Shown piece after piece: positions 15,909-25,230 of a stretch of DNA of 29,091 bases (positions within the stretch are counted from its first letter, which is position 1; every line of letters starts with the position of its first letter). The DNA is taken from NCBI GenBank assembly GCA_018648945.1, contig JABGQJ010000010.1, forward strand, positions 1-29,091, read 5' to 3'. The notes beneath the pieces are model-generated. The model was not told the DNA's origin. It made no database searches and saw only the letters and a list, made by a program, of their open reading frames with translations. The DNA is from Victivallales bacterium (GTDB lineage Bacteria; Verrucomicrobiota; Lentisphaeria; Oligosphaerales; Lenti-02). The position numbers and the translations under genes were made by a program.

Positions 15909-18900
15909 ATGCGTATGATCAGGATATCTCTCCGCCAAGCCGCCTCCATTCTTGCCCTCATATGCGCCGGGCTCGTTGGCTCCGCCCAAGAGAAGCTGAG
16001 CGAAGCTGGCCGCAAGCTGGCGTGGCAGACGCTTGCCGAGCGTGGTGACGGCTTTGTGATATGGGAGTCGAACCGGACCGGGAATTGGCGGCTCTGGCGC
16101 CGCAATCTGGATGGCTCCGGCCTGCGACAGCTGAGTCCGAACGAGAAGGGCCGAGACCACTTCTGCCCCCATATCTCACCCGACGGCGAAAATGTCGTCT
16201 ACCTCAGCTACCCACAGGGCAGCCACACCTACCAGGCGATTCCCAAGGGCAAGACATGCCCTCTGCGCCTGATCACGACCGACGGCACGGGGGATCGGGT
16301 GCTCGCAGACAGCGCCCGGGGCTACTTCGAAGACCGCGGTGCTGTCTGGCTCGACAACGAGGAACTGATCTACATCGACGGCAGTGGCGTGACCCGCCAG
16401 CTGAACGTGGCCTCGGGGAAGACCACCCGGCTGACCAAACAGGGGCACAAGGAGTACGGCTTCCTGCTGAATCGGACCAAGTCCCATGGTGTTCAGGGCA
16501 CCCCGGCCTTTTCCGTCTACGACCGCAAGACCCAGTCCATCCTGCCTCGAAAGGGGCACGGCGGCTGCCAGCCGTACTTCTCCCACGACGGTGTCTGGGG
16601 GTTCTGGACCGGGGGTGGCGGCGGGCCGCTGAAGCGCATCCATCTCGCCACCGGCAAGACGGGCAACATCATCGAGAAGCATGACCGGCGCATGCCCAGA
16701 GGACGGGCCTATCTGTATTTCCCGATGCTCTCGCGCTGCGGGCGGCTCTTTGCCTTTGCCGCATCGCCGGACCAGCACGACCACTTCAAAGCCGACTACG
16801 ACATCTTCATCGCGGCCAGTGATCCCAAGACTCTGGAACTGGTCGGCAAGCCCGTCCGCTACTCGTTCGACCGCGGCTGCGATCGCTTCCCGGACGTCTA
16901 CCTGACGGGACTGGCCCTGAGACGCCACCGGGGCGAGGCACCGTACACCCTCACGCTCAGCCCGGATCTCCCTGCTGGGACCTGGGAGTGGCACGTCGAT
17001 GGGCGGGTGGTGACGCAGGGCCGTACGCTCACCCACACCTTTGCCAAGCCCGGCAGTTTCACCGTGACCGCGCGTAGCGGAACCAAAGTCCTCAGAGGCC
17101 AGATCACGGTGGACAAGGCCAAAGCGCCAGCGCTGGTGGGGGCGGTGCTCCGGCAGGAACGCGAGATCGCAGTCACCTTTGACGAACCGATCCAGACCGA
17201 GGGTCTGAAGCTGAGCCTGGACTCGGGAACGCCCATCATCGCCCAGGCCCTCGAAAACGCCAACACGACGCTGGTCATTACACTGGGGGCCACCCCGCCC
17301 GCCGAGGACTCCTTGCTCATCGAGGGACTCCGCGACCGGGCGAAGCGCCCCAACACCATGCCCGCAGAGAAGGTCGAGATCAGAAAGCCTACCTGGCCGG
17401 TCAACCGCCAGGGGCTGGTGTTTCTCTGGGAGACGGCAAACCAACCAAACCTCGTCACCGGCCCGAAGACCGGCAGGAGCGGGACGTACCGGTTCAAAGC
17501 CCATGGGCGCGCCCGGCTCAACCACAACTACGCCATGGATCTGGACGGTGGCGCCTGTCTGGTCGAAGACGCCGACGACGTGGTCCTGGACGCCTGCAAG
17601 GAGACCGGCGAACTCACCATCGAAGCGGTCCTCCAACCCACAGACATCACGGCGACGGGCCCAACTAGGATCATCACCTTCTCCAGCGGCTCCGGCAGCC
17701 GCAACTTTACGCTTGGCCAGGAAAAGGACCACTTGACCCTGCGTCTGCGGACCTCAAAGACAGGGGCGAACGGCACCAGTCCCGAGGTGTCCCTATGCCC
17801 GCTCAGCGCCGGGAAGCAGACCCATGTGATCGTGACCTACAAGGAAGGGCAGATCACCTGCTACCAGGATGGCAAGCAGGTGCTGTCCAGCGACAAGGTG
17901 ACCGGCGACTTCAGCAACTGGTCTCCTCAGCACCTTCTCTTCGGCGACGAATGGGAGGGGGGACGGGACTGGGCCGGCACGCTGGAGGGAATCGCGATCT
18001 ACAGCAGGGCACTTGGCCCCGACGAGGCGGAACAGAACGCCGACATGTACCAGGAGAAACTGCGGGCCAGAAAACCGGTGCCGAAGATAGAGATCCAGGC
18101 GAAGCTCCTCGCCAAGTCCACCTTGCCGACTCTCAGAGCGATTGCCCCGTACCGCGAAGCCGTCGCCTGCTACGAGTACGAGATCACCTCCGCCCGCCCC
18201 GCGCTTCCGGCCAAGCGGGTCCGGGTCGTTCACTGGGTCATTCTCGACGGGAAGACACTGCCGGTGGCGGAGGTCCCGGTCGGAACCCAGGTGCGGACGC
18301 GTGTGGAACCCTTCGATCGCAACCCTCAGCTGGAGCGCTTCTACCAATCCGACACCTTGGAAGCCGACCTGGAGGTTCCTCTCTTCTTTGCCGTCGGCAG
18401 CCCAACCATCCCGACGCCAACCGTGAATCTGGAGGAATACGCCACCTGGACCGTCGAGCCCTGGGCCGACCCGGTGGCAAAGGTGGCGGTTCAAGAGACC
18501 CCGGACCGGGGCAGAATCCTGCGGGCGACCTTTGCCCCCGGCGCGCATGGCAAGACGGCACTGAGCCGTCCGTTCGAAATCGACCTGTCGAAGACCGGAC
18601 GCCTGCTGTTCGACGTGCACCACACCGGGACCAAGCCGATCCGCATCTCCTGTGCCTTCTGGACGATGCCAGATAATCTGTTCTTCGAGAGCCCTCAGCG
18701 CAAGCTTGAGCCGGGGGCCTGGAACCAGAGCGTCGAGATTGATCTCCAGAGCGCCGACTTCAAATCCGTCGCGACGAACTGGGAATACCGCACCAAGCTC
18801 CTGAACCGCGAGCGTACCGTCCAACTGACCTTCCTGATCGATTACGGCAAGGGCGCCGGGAAGGAAACCGTCATGATTGACCGAGCGCGATTAGATGAGA

Positions 18901-20711
18901 AGCAAGCCGCGCGGGCGACAGTCGCACCGGCTCAAGGAGCCCCTCGGGAAGCCGACGCAGCCCGTGAGCAGGCTGGGCATATCCTGGGCAAGGATCTCGA
19001 TGGCGCAAAGATACTCGCGATGCGAGACCGTGCCATCGTGGCCGTTGCCCTTGCGTCGGGGACCGTTCAGCAGCTGGCCGACTTCGGCAAGGAGGGGGAT
19101 TCACAAGTCCTCAGCCGGCCATGGTGGTCAGCAGACGGCCAAGAGATTGTCTTCTCACGTGGTGCGAAGGCATACCGGATGAAGGCCGACGGTTCGGAAC
19201 TCCGGGTGATCGACACGGGCAGAAGTGCGCACTCCGCAAGCTTCTGGGACGACCCACGTACCGGCGAGCGATGCATCGTCTACATGACTACCCGTGGCAA
19301 GCACCGATACCCGGAGAACAAGGGTGCCGGGCAGACATGGCTCCATCGCCTCAAGAGCGGCAAGCAGGTTAAGCTGGCGGATTTCCCGTGTGATGGCGGC
19401 CTGTCGCGGGATGGCACGCATCTGGGGGAAGCCTATGGCGGATGCCTGATCAGGAACGTGTCGGCAGACAAGTTCCACATCCTCTACGACGGGAAGCAGG
19501 CGTGCAATGCTACGATGAGCCCGGACAACACGTACCGCCTGATGCATCTCTATCTTCCCCATAGCTACTTCGGGGTTCGCAACAAATACGACAAGGAGCT
19601 TTGGCGGATCGAGCAGCCGAAGGGCAGCCAGGAGTGGCAGAATCCACGCTGGTCCAACCACCCGGACTTCTGCATGGCCACGGCCAAGTTCGGCAAGGAA
19701 TACAAGCCGGTGCTCGTCAAGATGTCGACGAAGGAGACGGTGGTCCTCAAGGCATACGATGGCAGTTGGTCGGTCCCGCATCTGTGGCTCCCCTCTGCTG
19801 CCCCGCAGGCAGCGGTCGCCCTGGCGACCGCAACCCGCGACCCAGTCGATCATCTCCGGCTGAGTGCCCTGGAGGTATACAAAGCAAGACTTGCCAAGGC
19901 GAGTGACTACTCTCCGATCATCGCCGAGCTCCAGAAGCTGCGCGATCCCGAGGCAGCGAAGATCCTGACGGCGCTGGCCGAGGCTGGCACGAAGATGCTG
20001 GCCGAAGCCCAGGGCAATGCCAACGCTCTGGAGTCGCAAGCCATCTACCGCGAGCTGAGCGCGAAATTCCGGACCCAGCCTCTCGGCCTCAAAGCGGCAG
20101 CCATCCTCAAGTCCCCCGACTTCAACCGACAGGTCGCTGCCACAAAGAAGCTCGAGGAGCTGAACGAACTCGCCAAGAAGCTCGTCACCCCAGCCGGTGC
20201 CAAGCCCACCTTGCGTGATCCCGCATTCCGTGAACGGAACCGGGTGGTGCTCGGCCAGATGATCCCCATCGTCAACGAACTGGGCCGACGCTATGGCGAC
20301 ACCGCCGCAGCCACAGCCGCCCGGGAGATGGCAGCGACGCTGGACCTGCCACAGCGGTCCGACCCGGGGAAAAGCGCCAGAGTTGTCGTGGAGGTGACCA
20401 TCCTGAAGGCATCCGCGGTGCCGACAGCCCAGCGGATCGCTCCCTACACCAGTTGTGTAACCTACGTTGCCTGCCGAGTGGACAAGGTCCTGTCTGGCAC
20501 CTACGACGAGCGCAGTATCGTGGTCGTGCACTGGGGCATGAAGGACAAGAAGCACACGCCAGCTGCGGCTTGGCAAGCCGGCCAACGCCAGCGTCTCCTG
20601 CTCGACCCGTTCGATTCCCATCGGGACCTGGCGAAGATCACCAAGGCCGCCGATGCAGACGTGATGGAACTGGTCCCCTACTGGGCTCTCGCGGTGGAGA
20701 GTCTGAAGTGA
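15909..20711 (+). CDS. Giant exported multidomain protein: two TolB-like beta-propellers, PKD-like, LamG and duplicated PY/HW domain
   Basis: 1600 residues from the ATG at 15909 (ATG at 15915 possible; AGGAAG just upstream). A signal peptide covers about 1-26. Residues about 35-335 form a TolB/PD40-type beta-propeller (VIWESNRTGNWRLW, HISPDGENVVYLS). About 345-397 is PKD-like (WEWHVDGRVV, HTFAKPGSFTVTA). About 400-480 resembles a bacterial Ig-like fold. About 500-720 is LamG (TIEAVLQP, RNFTLG, YSRALG). About 730-840 is the first copy of an unrecognised domain with Tyr748 of APY and His775-Trp776. About 842-995 looks like a jelly-roll sugar-binding fold. About 1010-1300 is a second propeller. 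About 1315-1485 is helical. About 1490-1600 is the second unknown-domain copy, with Tyr1513 and His1541-Trp1542. No enzyme active site is evident, so it may be an envelope scaffold or polysaccharide-binding platform for the acyltransferase genes downstream. Confidence 0.85.
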   Translation: MRMIRISLRQAASILALICAGLVGSAQEKLSEAGRKLAWQTLAERGDGFVIWESNRTGNWRLWRRNLDGSGLRQLSPNEKGRDHFCPHISPDGENVVYLSYPQGSHTYQAIPKGKTCPLRLITTDGTGDRVLADSARGYFEDRGAVWLDNEELIYIDGSGVTRQLNVASGKTTRLTKQGHKEYGFLLNRTKSHGVQGTPAFSVYDRKTQSILPRKGHGGCQPYFSHDGVWGFWTGGGGGPLKRIHLATGKTGNIIEKHDRRMPRGRAYLYFPMLSRCGRLFAFAASPDQHDHFKADYDIFIAASDPKTLELVGKPVRYSFDRGCDRFPDVYLTGLALRRHRGEAPYTLTLSPDLPAGTWEWHVDGRVVTQGRTLTHTFAKPGSFTVTARSGTKVLRGQITVDKAKAPALVGAVLRQEREIAVTFDEPIQTEGLKLSLDSGTPIIAQALENANTTLVITLGATPPAEDSLLIEGLRDRAKRPNTMPAEKVEIRKPTWPVNRQGLVFLWETANQPNLVTGPKTGRSGTYRFKAHGRARLNHNYAMDLDGGACLVEDADDVVLDACKETGELTIEAVLQPTDITATGPTRIITFSSGSGSRNFTLGQEKDHLTLRLRTSKTGANGTSPEVSLCPLSAGKQTHVIVTYKEGQITCYQDGKQVLSSDKVTGDFSNWSPQHLLFGDEWEGGRDWAGTLEGIAIYSRALGPDEAEQNADMYQEKLRARKPVPKIEIQAKLLAKSTLPTLRAIAPYREAVACYEYEITSARPALPAKRVRVVHWVILDGKTLPVAEVPVGTQVRTRVEPFDRNPQLERFYQSDTLEADLEVPLFFAVGSPTIPTPTVNLEEYATWTVEPWADPVAKVAVQETPDRGRILRATFAPGAHGKTALSRPFEIDLSKTGRLLFDVHHTGTKPIRISCAFWTMPDNLFFESPQRKLEPGAWNQSVEIDLQSADFKSVATNWEYRTKLLNRERTVQLTFLIDYGKGAGKETVMIDRARLDEKQAARATVAPAQGAPREADAAREQAGHILGKDLDGAKILAMRDRAIVAVALASGTVQQLADFGKEGDSQVLSRPWWSADGQEIVFSRGAKAYRMKADGSELRVIDTGRSAHSASFWDDPRTGERCIVYMTTRGKHRYPENKGAGQTWLHRLKSGKQVKLADFPCDGGLSRDGTHLGEAYGGCLIRNVSADKFHILYDGKQACNATMSPDNTYRLMHLYLPHSYFGVRNKYDKELWRIEQPKGSQEWQNPRWSNHPDFCMATAKFGKEYKPVLVKMSTKETVVLKAYDGSWSVPHLWLPSAAPQAAVALATATRDPVDHLRLSALEVYKARLAKASDYSPIIAELQKLRDPEAAKILTALAEAGTKMLAEAQGNANALESQAIYRELSAKFRTQPLGLKAAAILKSPDFNRQVAATKKLEELNELAKKLVTPAGAKPTLRDPAFRERNRVVLGQMIPIVNELGRRYGDTAAATAAREMAATLDLPQRSDPGKSARVVVEVTILKASAVPTAQRIAPYTSCVTYVACRVDKVLSGTYDERSIVVVHWGMKDKKHTPAAAWQAGQRQRLLLDPFDSHRDLAKITKAADADVMELVPYWALAVESLK

Positions 20712-20823
20712 CGAGCGAGGGACGCCGAGAATCATCCTGTACCGGATGGTCACCACGCCTTGTGTCTGCCTAGGCCCCCGACCCCAGACTTCCGCTCGGT
20801 CCAGAGCCCGGAACCCCCATTCC
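20712..20823 (+). other. Intergenic spacer between the propeller gene and the MBOAT gene
   Basis: 112 bases, C-rich, with no clear hairpin plus T-run and no strong promoter. The absence of a terminator is compatible with read-through from the propeller gene into the acyltransferase genes. The MBOAT start at 20824 has no recognisable ribosome site, so coupling or a leaderless-like start is possible. Confidence 0.35.
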
Positions 20824-22281
20824 ATGGTATTCAGTTCCCATCTGTTTCTGTTCTACTTCCTGCCCTTGGTGCTGGTCCTCTACTACGCGGCACCACGGCG
20901 GACCAGGCATCTGCTGCTCACTCTTCTCAGCTACCTGTTCTACGGCTGGGCGAATCCCGCGTTCGTCGTGCTCATGTTCTCCTCAACGGTGATCGACTAC
21001 ATCTGCGGCCTGGCCATGACGCGGCAGTTCGGCGCAGCCTGGAAGGAACCGGTCCAGCCCCTGCCTCAGAACGGACGCCGAACGAGGGGGCAGAAGGCAG
21101 CCCTCTTCATCTCCATCTGTGCCAATCTCTCCCTGCTCGGGTTCTTTAAGTACTTCAACTTCGCCACCGCCAACTACGATGCCCTCCTCTCCGCTCTGGG
21201 CCTGGCAGACCAGCGACTCGATATCTGGTACCGCATCACGCTCCCGCTGGGCATCAGCTTCTACACCTTCCAGTCCATGAGTTACTCGATCGACGTCTAT
21301 CGCGGAGATGCTCGGGCGATTCGGAACTTCACGGACTTTTCCTGCTACGTGGCCATGTTCCCACAACTCGTCGCCGGACCGATCATCCGCTTCCAGGAAG
21401 TGGCCGAGCAGCTCCGCACCCGCACCCACACCATGGCCAAATTCTCGCGCGGGATCACGTTTCTCTGCCTCGGTCTCGGCAAGAAGGTGCTCCTGGCGAA
21501 CCCGTGCGGCAAGATCGCCGACACCGCCTTCAACGCCGGGGCCGCCACCTGTGCCGACGCCTGGTATGGAGTGACCGCCTACGCGTTCCAGATCTACTTC
21601 GACTTCAGCGGCTACTCGGACATGGCCATTGGCCTGGGCCTGATGCTTGGCTTCGTCTTCGCGAAGAACTTCGATTCGCCCTACCTCAGCGAATCGATCA
21701 CCGACGTGTGGCGACGCTGGCACCTCTCCCTGTCCAATTGGCTGCGAGACTACCTCTACATCCCGTTGGGGGGCAACCGAGGCAGCAAATCCCGCACCTA
21801 TCTCAACCTGATGGCCGTGATGCTCCTGGGAGGGCTGTGGCACGGAGCCAGCTGGAACTTCGCGATCTGGGGGGGAATGCATGGCACGATGCTCGCGTTC
21901 GAGCGCGCCCAGGGAAGGAACAGCCCCTATCGCGCCCTGCCCCGCCCGGTGAGAATTGCCTTCACCTTCGCCATCCTCCTCTTCACCTGGGTCTTCTTCC
22001 GAGCACGGGATCTGAGCCATGCCTTGGGCTACTGCGGGACGATGCTCGGCCGGGGCACGGGCTCCGCCACAGCCGGGCTCGTCGGCGGCGTGGTCCATCG
22101 CCCCTACTACCAGCTCAGCTTCCTGATCGCGGCCCTCGTCATCTGGGGAGCACCCCAGACGTGGGATTTCACCCGGCGAATCACGTGGTCCAAGGTCGCC
22201 TGGGTCTTCCTGGTCTTCCTGCTAGCCATCGTCGCCCTGACCACGCAGTCCTTCAATCCCTTCATCTACTTCATCTTCTGA
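20824..22281 (+). CDS. AlgI-like membrane-bound O-acyltransferase (MBOAT)
   Basis: 485 residues from the ATG at 20824. The upstream in-frame extension to 20746 is not hydrophobic and lacks family resemblance. The protein opens with the typical MVFSSHLFLFYFLP membrane segment and continues with about ten to twelve hydrophobic segments. Family marks include YFNF after the third segment, LPLGISFYTFQSMSYSIDVYRG, PQLVAGPIIRF, FQIYFDFSGYSDMAIG, WRRWHLSLSNWLRDYLYIPLGGN (His300) and LGGLWHGASWNF, with His340 at the catalytic histidine position of MBOATs. AlgI/DltB-type enzymes move an acyl group across the membrane to a periplasmic SGNH-type partner. The next gene encodes just such a partner, with only 30 bases between. 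The natural donor and acceptor are not known. O-acetylation of an exopolysaccharide is the most likely role. Confidence 0.95.
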   Translation: MVFSSHLFLFYFLPLVLVLYYAAPRRTRHLLLTLLSYLFYGWANPAFVVLMFSSTVIDYICGLAMTRQFGAAWKEPVQPLPQNGRRTRGQKAALFISICANLSLLGFFKYFNFATANYDALLSALGLADQRLDIWYRITLPLGISFYTFQSMSYSIDVYRGDARAIRNFTDFSCYVAMFPQLVAGPIIRFQEVAEQLRTRTHTMAKFSRGITFLCLGLGKKVLLANPCGKIADTAFNAGAATCADAWYGVTAYAFQIYFDFSGYSDMAIGLGLMLGFVFAKNFDSPYLSESITDVWRRWHLSLSNWLRDYLYIPLGGNRGSKSRTYLNLMAVMLLGGLWHGASWNFAIWGGMHGTMLAFERAQGRNSPYRALPRPVRIAFTFAILLFTWVFFRARDLSHALGYCGTMLGRGTGSATAGLVGGVVHRPYYQLSFLIAALVIWGAPQTWDFTRRITWSKVAWVFLVFLLAIVALTTQSFNPFIYFIF

Positions 22282-22311
22282 CCACCTCCGGTCGAAGAAG
22301 CGCGAGCAAGC

Positions 22312-25173
22312 ATGAAACCACCAACCAAGCGTCTCACCCGGGAGCAAGTCGCTGAGCTTGAGATCGGGCACACCGACCTCTCTTCAACCCAGGCGCGCGT
22401 GCTAGTGGTTGGCTTCCTGCTGATCCTGGCCGTGATCCCAATCGCCCGTCAACTCGCGGCGTTCACAGACTACGGCGGCGTAGGATGGTCGATTCTGGCC
22501 GAAGCCAGCGGCGAATCGCTTGCCACAGCTCGCCAGGGGGGCCTCCTCCAGGCGAATCGCACTCTCCTGCAAGGCATGAACAGATTCGAGTCCCAACTCG
22601 ACGAACGGTCGCATCTCCAGGCTCTTCTCCTGCCGCCCACCCAGGCCCTCTTCACGGGATTCCTCAACACGGGAAACGAGGAGGTCTATACGGGACTCGA
22701 TGGCTGGCTGTTCTACCGACCGGGCATCGATCACCTCATCGGGCCCGGTTTCCTCGAGCCCAAACAGCTACAGGCACGCCGCCAGAGCGGCAACGAGTGG
22801 GAGACGCCACCGCAACCGGACCCGGTGGTGGCGATTCTCGACTTCGCGGCCCAGCTTGCCGAGAGAGGCATCGATTTGGTGGTGGTGCCGGTACCGGCGA
22901 AGGCGAGCATCCATCCAGAGAAGTTCACCGCCCGCTACCAGGCAGACGTCGCTCCCATTCACAATGCCTCCTATGGGCAGTGCATGGCCGAGCTCCAAGA
23001 TCCCAAGCTCTTCCTTGATACGCGCCTGGACGGGTACCACGGGATCATGCGGAATCCAGCGAACCGCGCCATCTACGAAGCCGCGCTCAAGCGCCTAGTG
23101 ACCACATGCGAGGGCCGCGAAGCCGACCTGGTCACGGTCTTCGACCCATCCGGACTCCTCGCCAGTCGGGCGCGCGAGACAGGCGAGCCGCAGTTCCTGA
23201 GCACCGATACCCACTGGACCGCACGGGCAATGGAACTCGTCGCCCAGCGCTTGGCCGAGTCCATCCCCGGGCCGCTGGCTCTCCCCGAGCGGAGGCGTGC
23301 GAAGACGACGCTCGTTGCCGGGAGTGCCAGCCAGCCCGGCGACTTGGTGGCCATGCTCAGGCTTCCGCCCGCAAGTACCCGCTACCGGTCAGTGCCCCAA
23401 TCCCTGCAAGTGGTGACCAGTGAGGACAAGCCCTGGCGCCCCGACCCCGAAGCGGACATTCTGCTACTGGGAGACAGTTTCTCGAACATCTACTCCGACT
23501 CGTCCCTCAAATGGGGTGAATCCGCAGGCTTTGCCGAACATCTGAGCCACGCTCTTGACCGGCCCATCGATGCCATTCGCCAGAATGGAGGCGGGGCCAA
23601 CGCCGCCCGTGCGGAACTGGCAAACGAACTGCGCCGGGGGAACGACCGACTGGCGGGCAAGAAGCTCGTCATCTGGCAGTTCGCAGCTCGGGAGCTCTCA
23701 GCCGGGGATTGGCGCCTGCTCTCGATGAAGGTCGGCAAGCGCACTCGGAGAACGCAGTCTCTGGAAGGGACAACCCGCCAGGTGAGCGGCATCGTCAAGG
23801 CAATGGCCCCCCTGCCCCGGCCCGGGCACACGCCCTACAAGGACCACATCGTCTGGGTACACCTGACAGATATCACCGGGGACGCAGCTCTTGCTGGCGG
23901 CTCTGCCCTGGTCTACATGCGCAGCATGCGCGACGGCAAACTGACCGAGGTCACCAGGCTCCGCAAGGGGCGGCGGGCGCAGCTCAGCTTGCGGGGCTGG
24001 GAAGACGTCAAGACTCAGTACGGTCGCATTCGCCGCGAGGAGCCAACCGACGACGACCTCATCCTCGAAGAGCCATTGTGGGGCGAACTGGGCGAGGCAC
24101 CCGCAGACGTGACAGAACGGGCCAGCGCGACCCCCGTCGCCCAACCCGAAGCGACCCCGACCGCGCGACAGTCGGGCACGCCCCCTGCCCTTCCCCCAGA
24201 GGAGCTTCGCCAGATTCGGAGCAGCTTCGGCAAGCTCGCGGCATCGGCAGACGGACTGATGACGGTCGCCGGCAGGAATGGCTGGTACTTCCACAGTGCC
24301 GAACTGCGGCAGATGGCGCTGGGCCAGTTCTGGGGCAAGGCGGCGCTCCACATCCAGCCGCCACGCGACGCAAGGCTGGCTGATCCCCTCGCGGCGATCC
24401 TCGCCTACCACGAGGAATGCAAGCGCAACGGGATCGAGCTGATCGTGCTGCCCATCCCGGCCAAATCTGTCATCTATCCGGAGCATCTGCTCGATCCCAC
24501 GGTCTGCAAGACGGCCGAGCCACGGATCGACACCGCCCACCAGGCATTCTACGACGAGCTCCGTGAATCAGGCGTGGACGTGCTGGACCTCGTACCCCTT
24601 TTCCTGGCACACCGTGCCGATGCCGAGGGCCCCGTCTACTGCAAGCAGGACACGCACTACTCGCCACGAGCCTGCGTGCTGATCGCCGAGGAGATCGCGA
24701 AGCAGCTCAAGGACCGGGACTGGCTCACCGCCATGGACCGCCGGGACTACGGCACCAGAGCCGAGACCATCACCATCACCGGCGACCTCTGTCGGGAACT
24801 GAAGACGAGGCGCCCGCCAAAGGAGAAGCTGGCGATTCGGCGGGTGGGGGAAGGCAGGGATCTGACCCCGATCAAACCGGATGACACAAGCCCGGTCCTG
24901 CTGCTCAGCGACAGTCACGGACTGGTCTTCCACGCTGGCAACGAGATGCACGCGCGTGGGGCGGGACTTCCCGATCAGCTAGCGAAGGAACTGGGTTTCC
25001 CCGTCGATCTGCTTGCAGTCATGGGTTCGGCCGCCCGTCCCGCCCGCGTCTCCCTGTTCCGCCGCATCCGCCGCGATCCGGGCTATCTGAAGCGCAAGAA
25101 GGTCATCATCTGGTGCTTCACCGTGCGCGAATTCACCAACAGCAGCTGGGGCGTGATCCCGCTGAAGAAGTAG
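22312..25173 (+). CDS. Membrane-anchored tandem AlgJ/AlgX-like SGNH acyltransferase with central PY/HW-like domain
   Basis: 953 residues, more than twice a usual AlgJ. A short cytoplasmic tail is followed by one membrane segment at about 29-51. The first SGNH domain (about 120-470) starts GLDGWLFYRP and carries DTHWT (Asp299, His301) and GDSFSN (Ser389), the expected catalytic triad of AlgJ/AlgX acetyltransferases. Residues about 485-595 hold a domain like the two in the propeller protein, with TPY at 507-509 and a degenerate H-W site. A Pro/Thr/Ala-rich linker covers about 596-629. The second SGNH domain (about 645-953) starts RNGWYFHS and carries DTHYS (Asp780, His782) and SDSHG (Ser868), so its catalytic residues are kept but the Gly before Asp is Ser. 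The two halves share AKxxIxPE and KKxxIWxFxxRE. It should act in the periplasm with the MBOAT protein to acylate a polymer. Confidence 0.92.
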   Translation: MKPPTKRLTREQVAELEIGHTDLSSTQARVLVVGFLLILAVIPIARQLAAFTDYGGVGWSILAEASGESLATARQGGLLQANRTLLQGMNRFESQLDERSHLQALLLPPTQALFTGFLNTGNEEVYTGLDGWLFYRPGIDHLIGPGFLEPKQLQARRQSGNEWETPPQPDPVVAILDFAAQLAERGIDLVVVPVPAKASIHPEKFTARYQADVAPIHNASYGQCMAELQDPKLFLDTRLDGYHGIMRNPANRAIYEAALKRLVTTCEGREADLVTVFDPSGLLASRARETGEPQFLSTDTHWTARAMELVAQRLAESIPGPLALPERRRAKTTLVAGSASQPGDLVAMLRLPPASTRYRSVPQSLQVVTSEDKPWRPDPEADILLLGDSFSNIYSDSSLKWGESAGFAEHLSHALDRPIDAIRQNGGGANAARAELANELRRGNDRLAGKKLVIWQFAARELSAGDWRLLSMKVGKRTRRTQSLEGTTRQVSGIVKAMAPLPRPGHTPYKDHIVWVHLTDITGDAALAGGSALVYMRSMRDGKLTEVTRLRKGRRAQLSLRGWEDVKTQYGRIRREEPTDDDLILEEPLWGELGEAPADVTERASATPVAQPEATPTARQSGTPPALPPEELRQIRSSFGKLAASADGLMTVAGRNGWYFHSAELRQMALGQFWGKAALHIQPPRDARLADPLAAILAYHEECKRNGIELIVLPIPAKSVIYPEHLLDPTVCKTAEPRIDTAHQAFYDELRESGVDVLDLVPLFLAHRADAEGPVYCKQDTHYSPRACVLIAEEIAKQLKDRDWLTAMDRRDYGTRAETITITGDLCRELKTRRPPKEKLAIRRVGEGRDLTPIKPDDTSPVLLLSDSHGLVFHAGNEMHARGAGLPDQLAKELGFPVDLLAVMGSAARPARVSLFRRIRRDPGYLKRKKVIIWCFTVREFTNSSWGVIPLKK

Positions 25174-25191
25174 TGGGTCGGGGCCCATCTC

Positions 25192-25210
25192 ACTCCGTCT
25201 CTCTCGGAGT
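25192..25210 (+). repeat. Short hairpin after the SGNH gene
   Basis: ACTCCG (25192-25197) and CGGAGT (25205-25210) are perfect arms around a 7-base pyrimidine loop, 18 bases after the stop codon. The right arm can also pair with the right arm of the next hairpin, so the two structures are alternatives. Confidence 0.55.
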
Positions 25211-25230
25211 CCCCGGGACCGGGAAACAAT

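Noticed and set aside
16176..17732. Open frame of 518 codons on the minus strand inside the propeller gene
   Set aside because: It is a shadow of the plus-strand frame that encodes clear propeller, PKD-like and LamG motifs.
20746..20823. N-terminal extension of the MBOAT protein
   Set aside because: The 26 extra residues are polar with many Arg and Pro. The usual AlgI-type first membrane segment starts right at the ATG at 20824.
19155..20825. Open frame of 556 codons on the minus strand
   Set aside because: It is opposite the second propeller, the helical region and the PY/HW domain, with no recognisable motif of its own.
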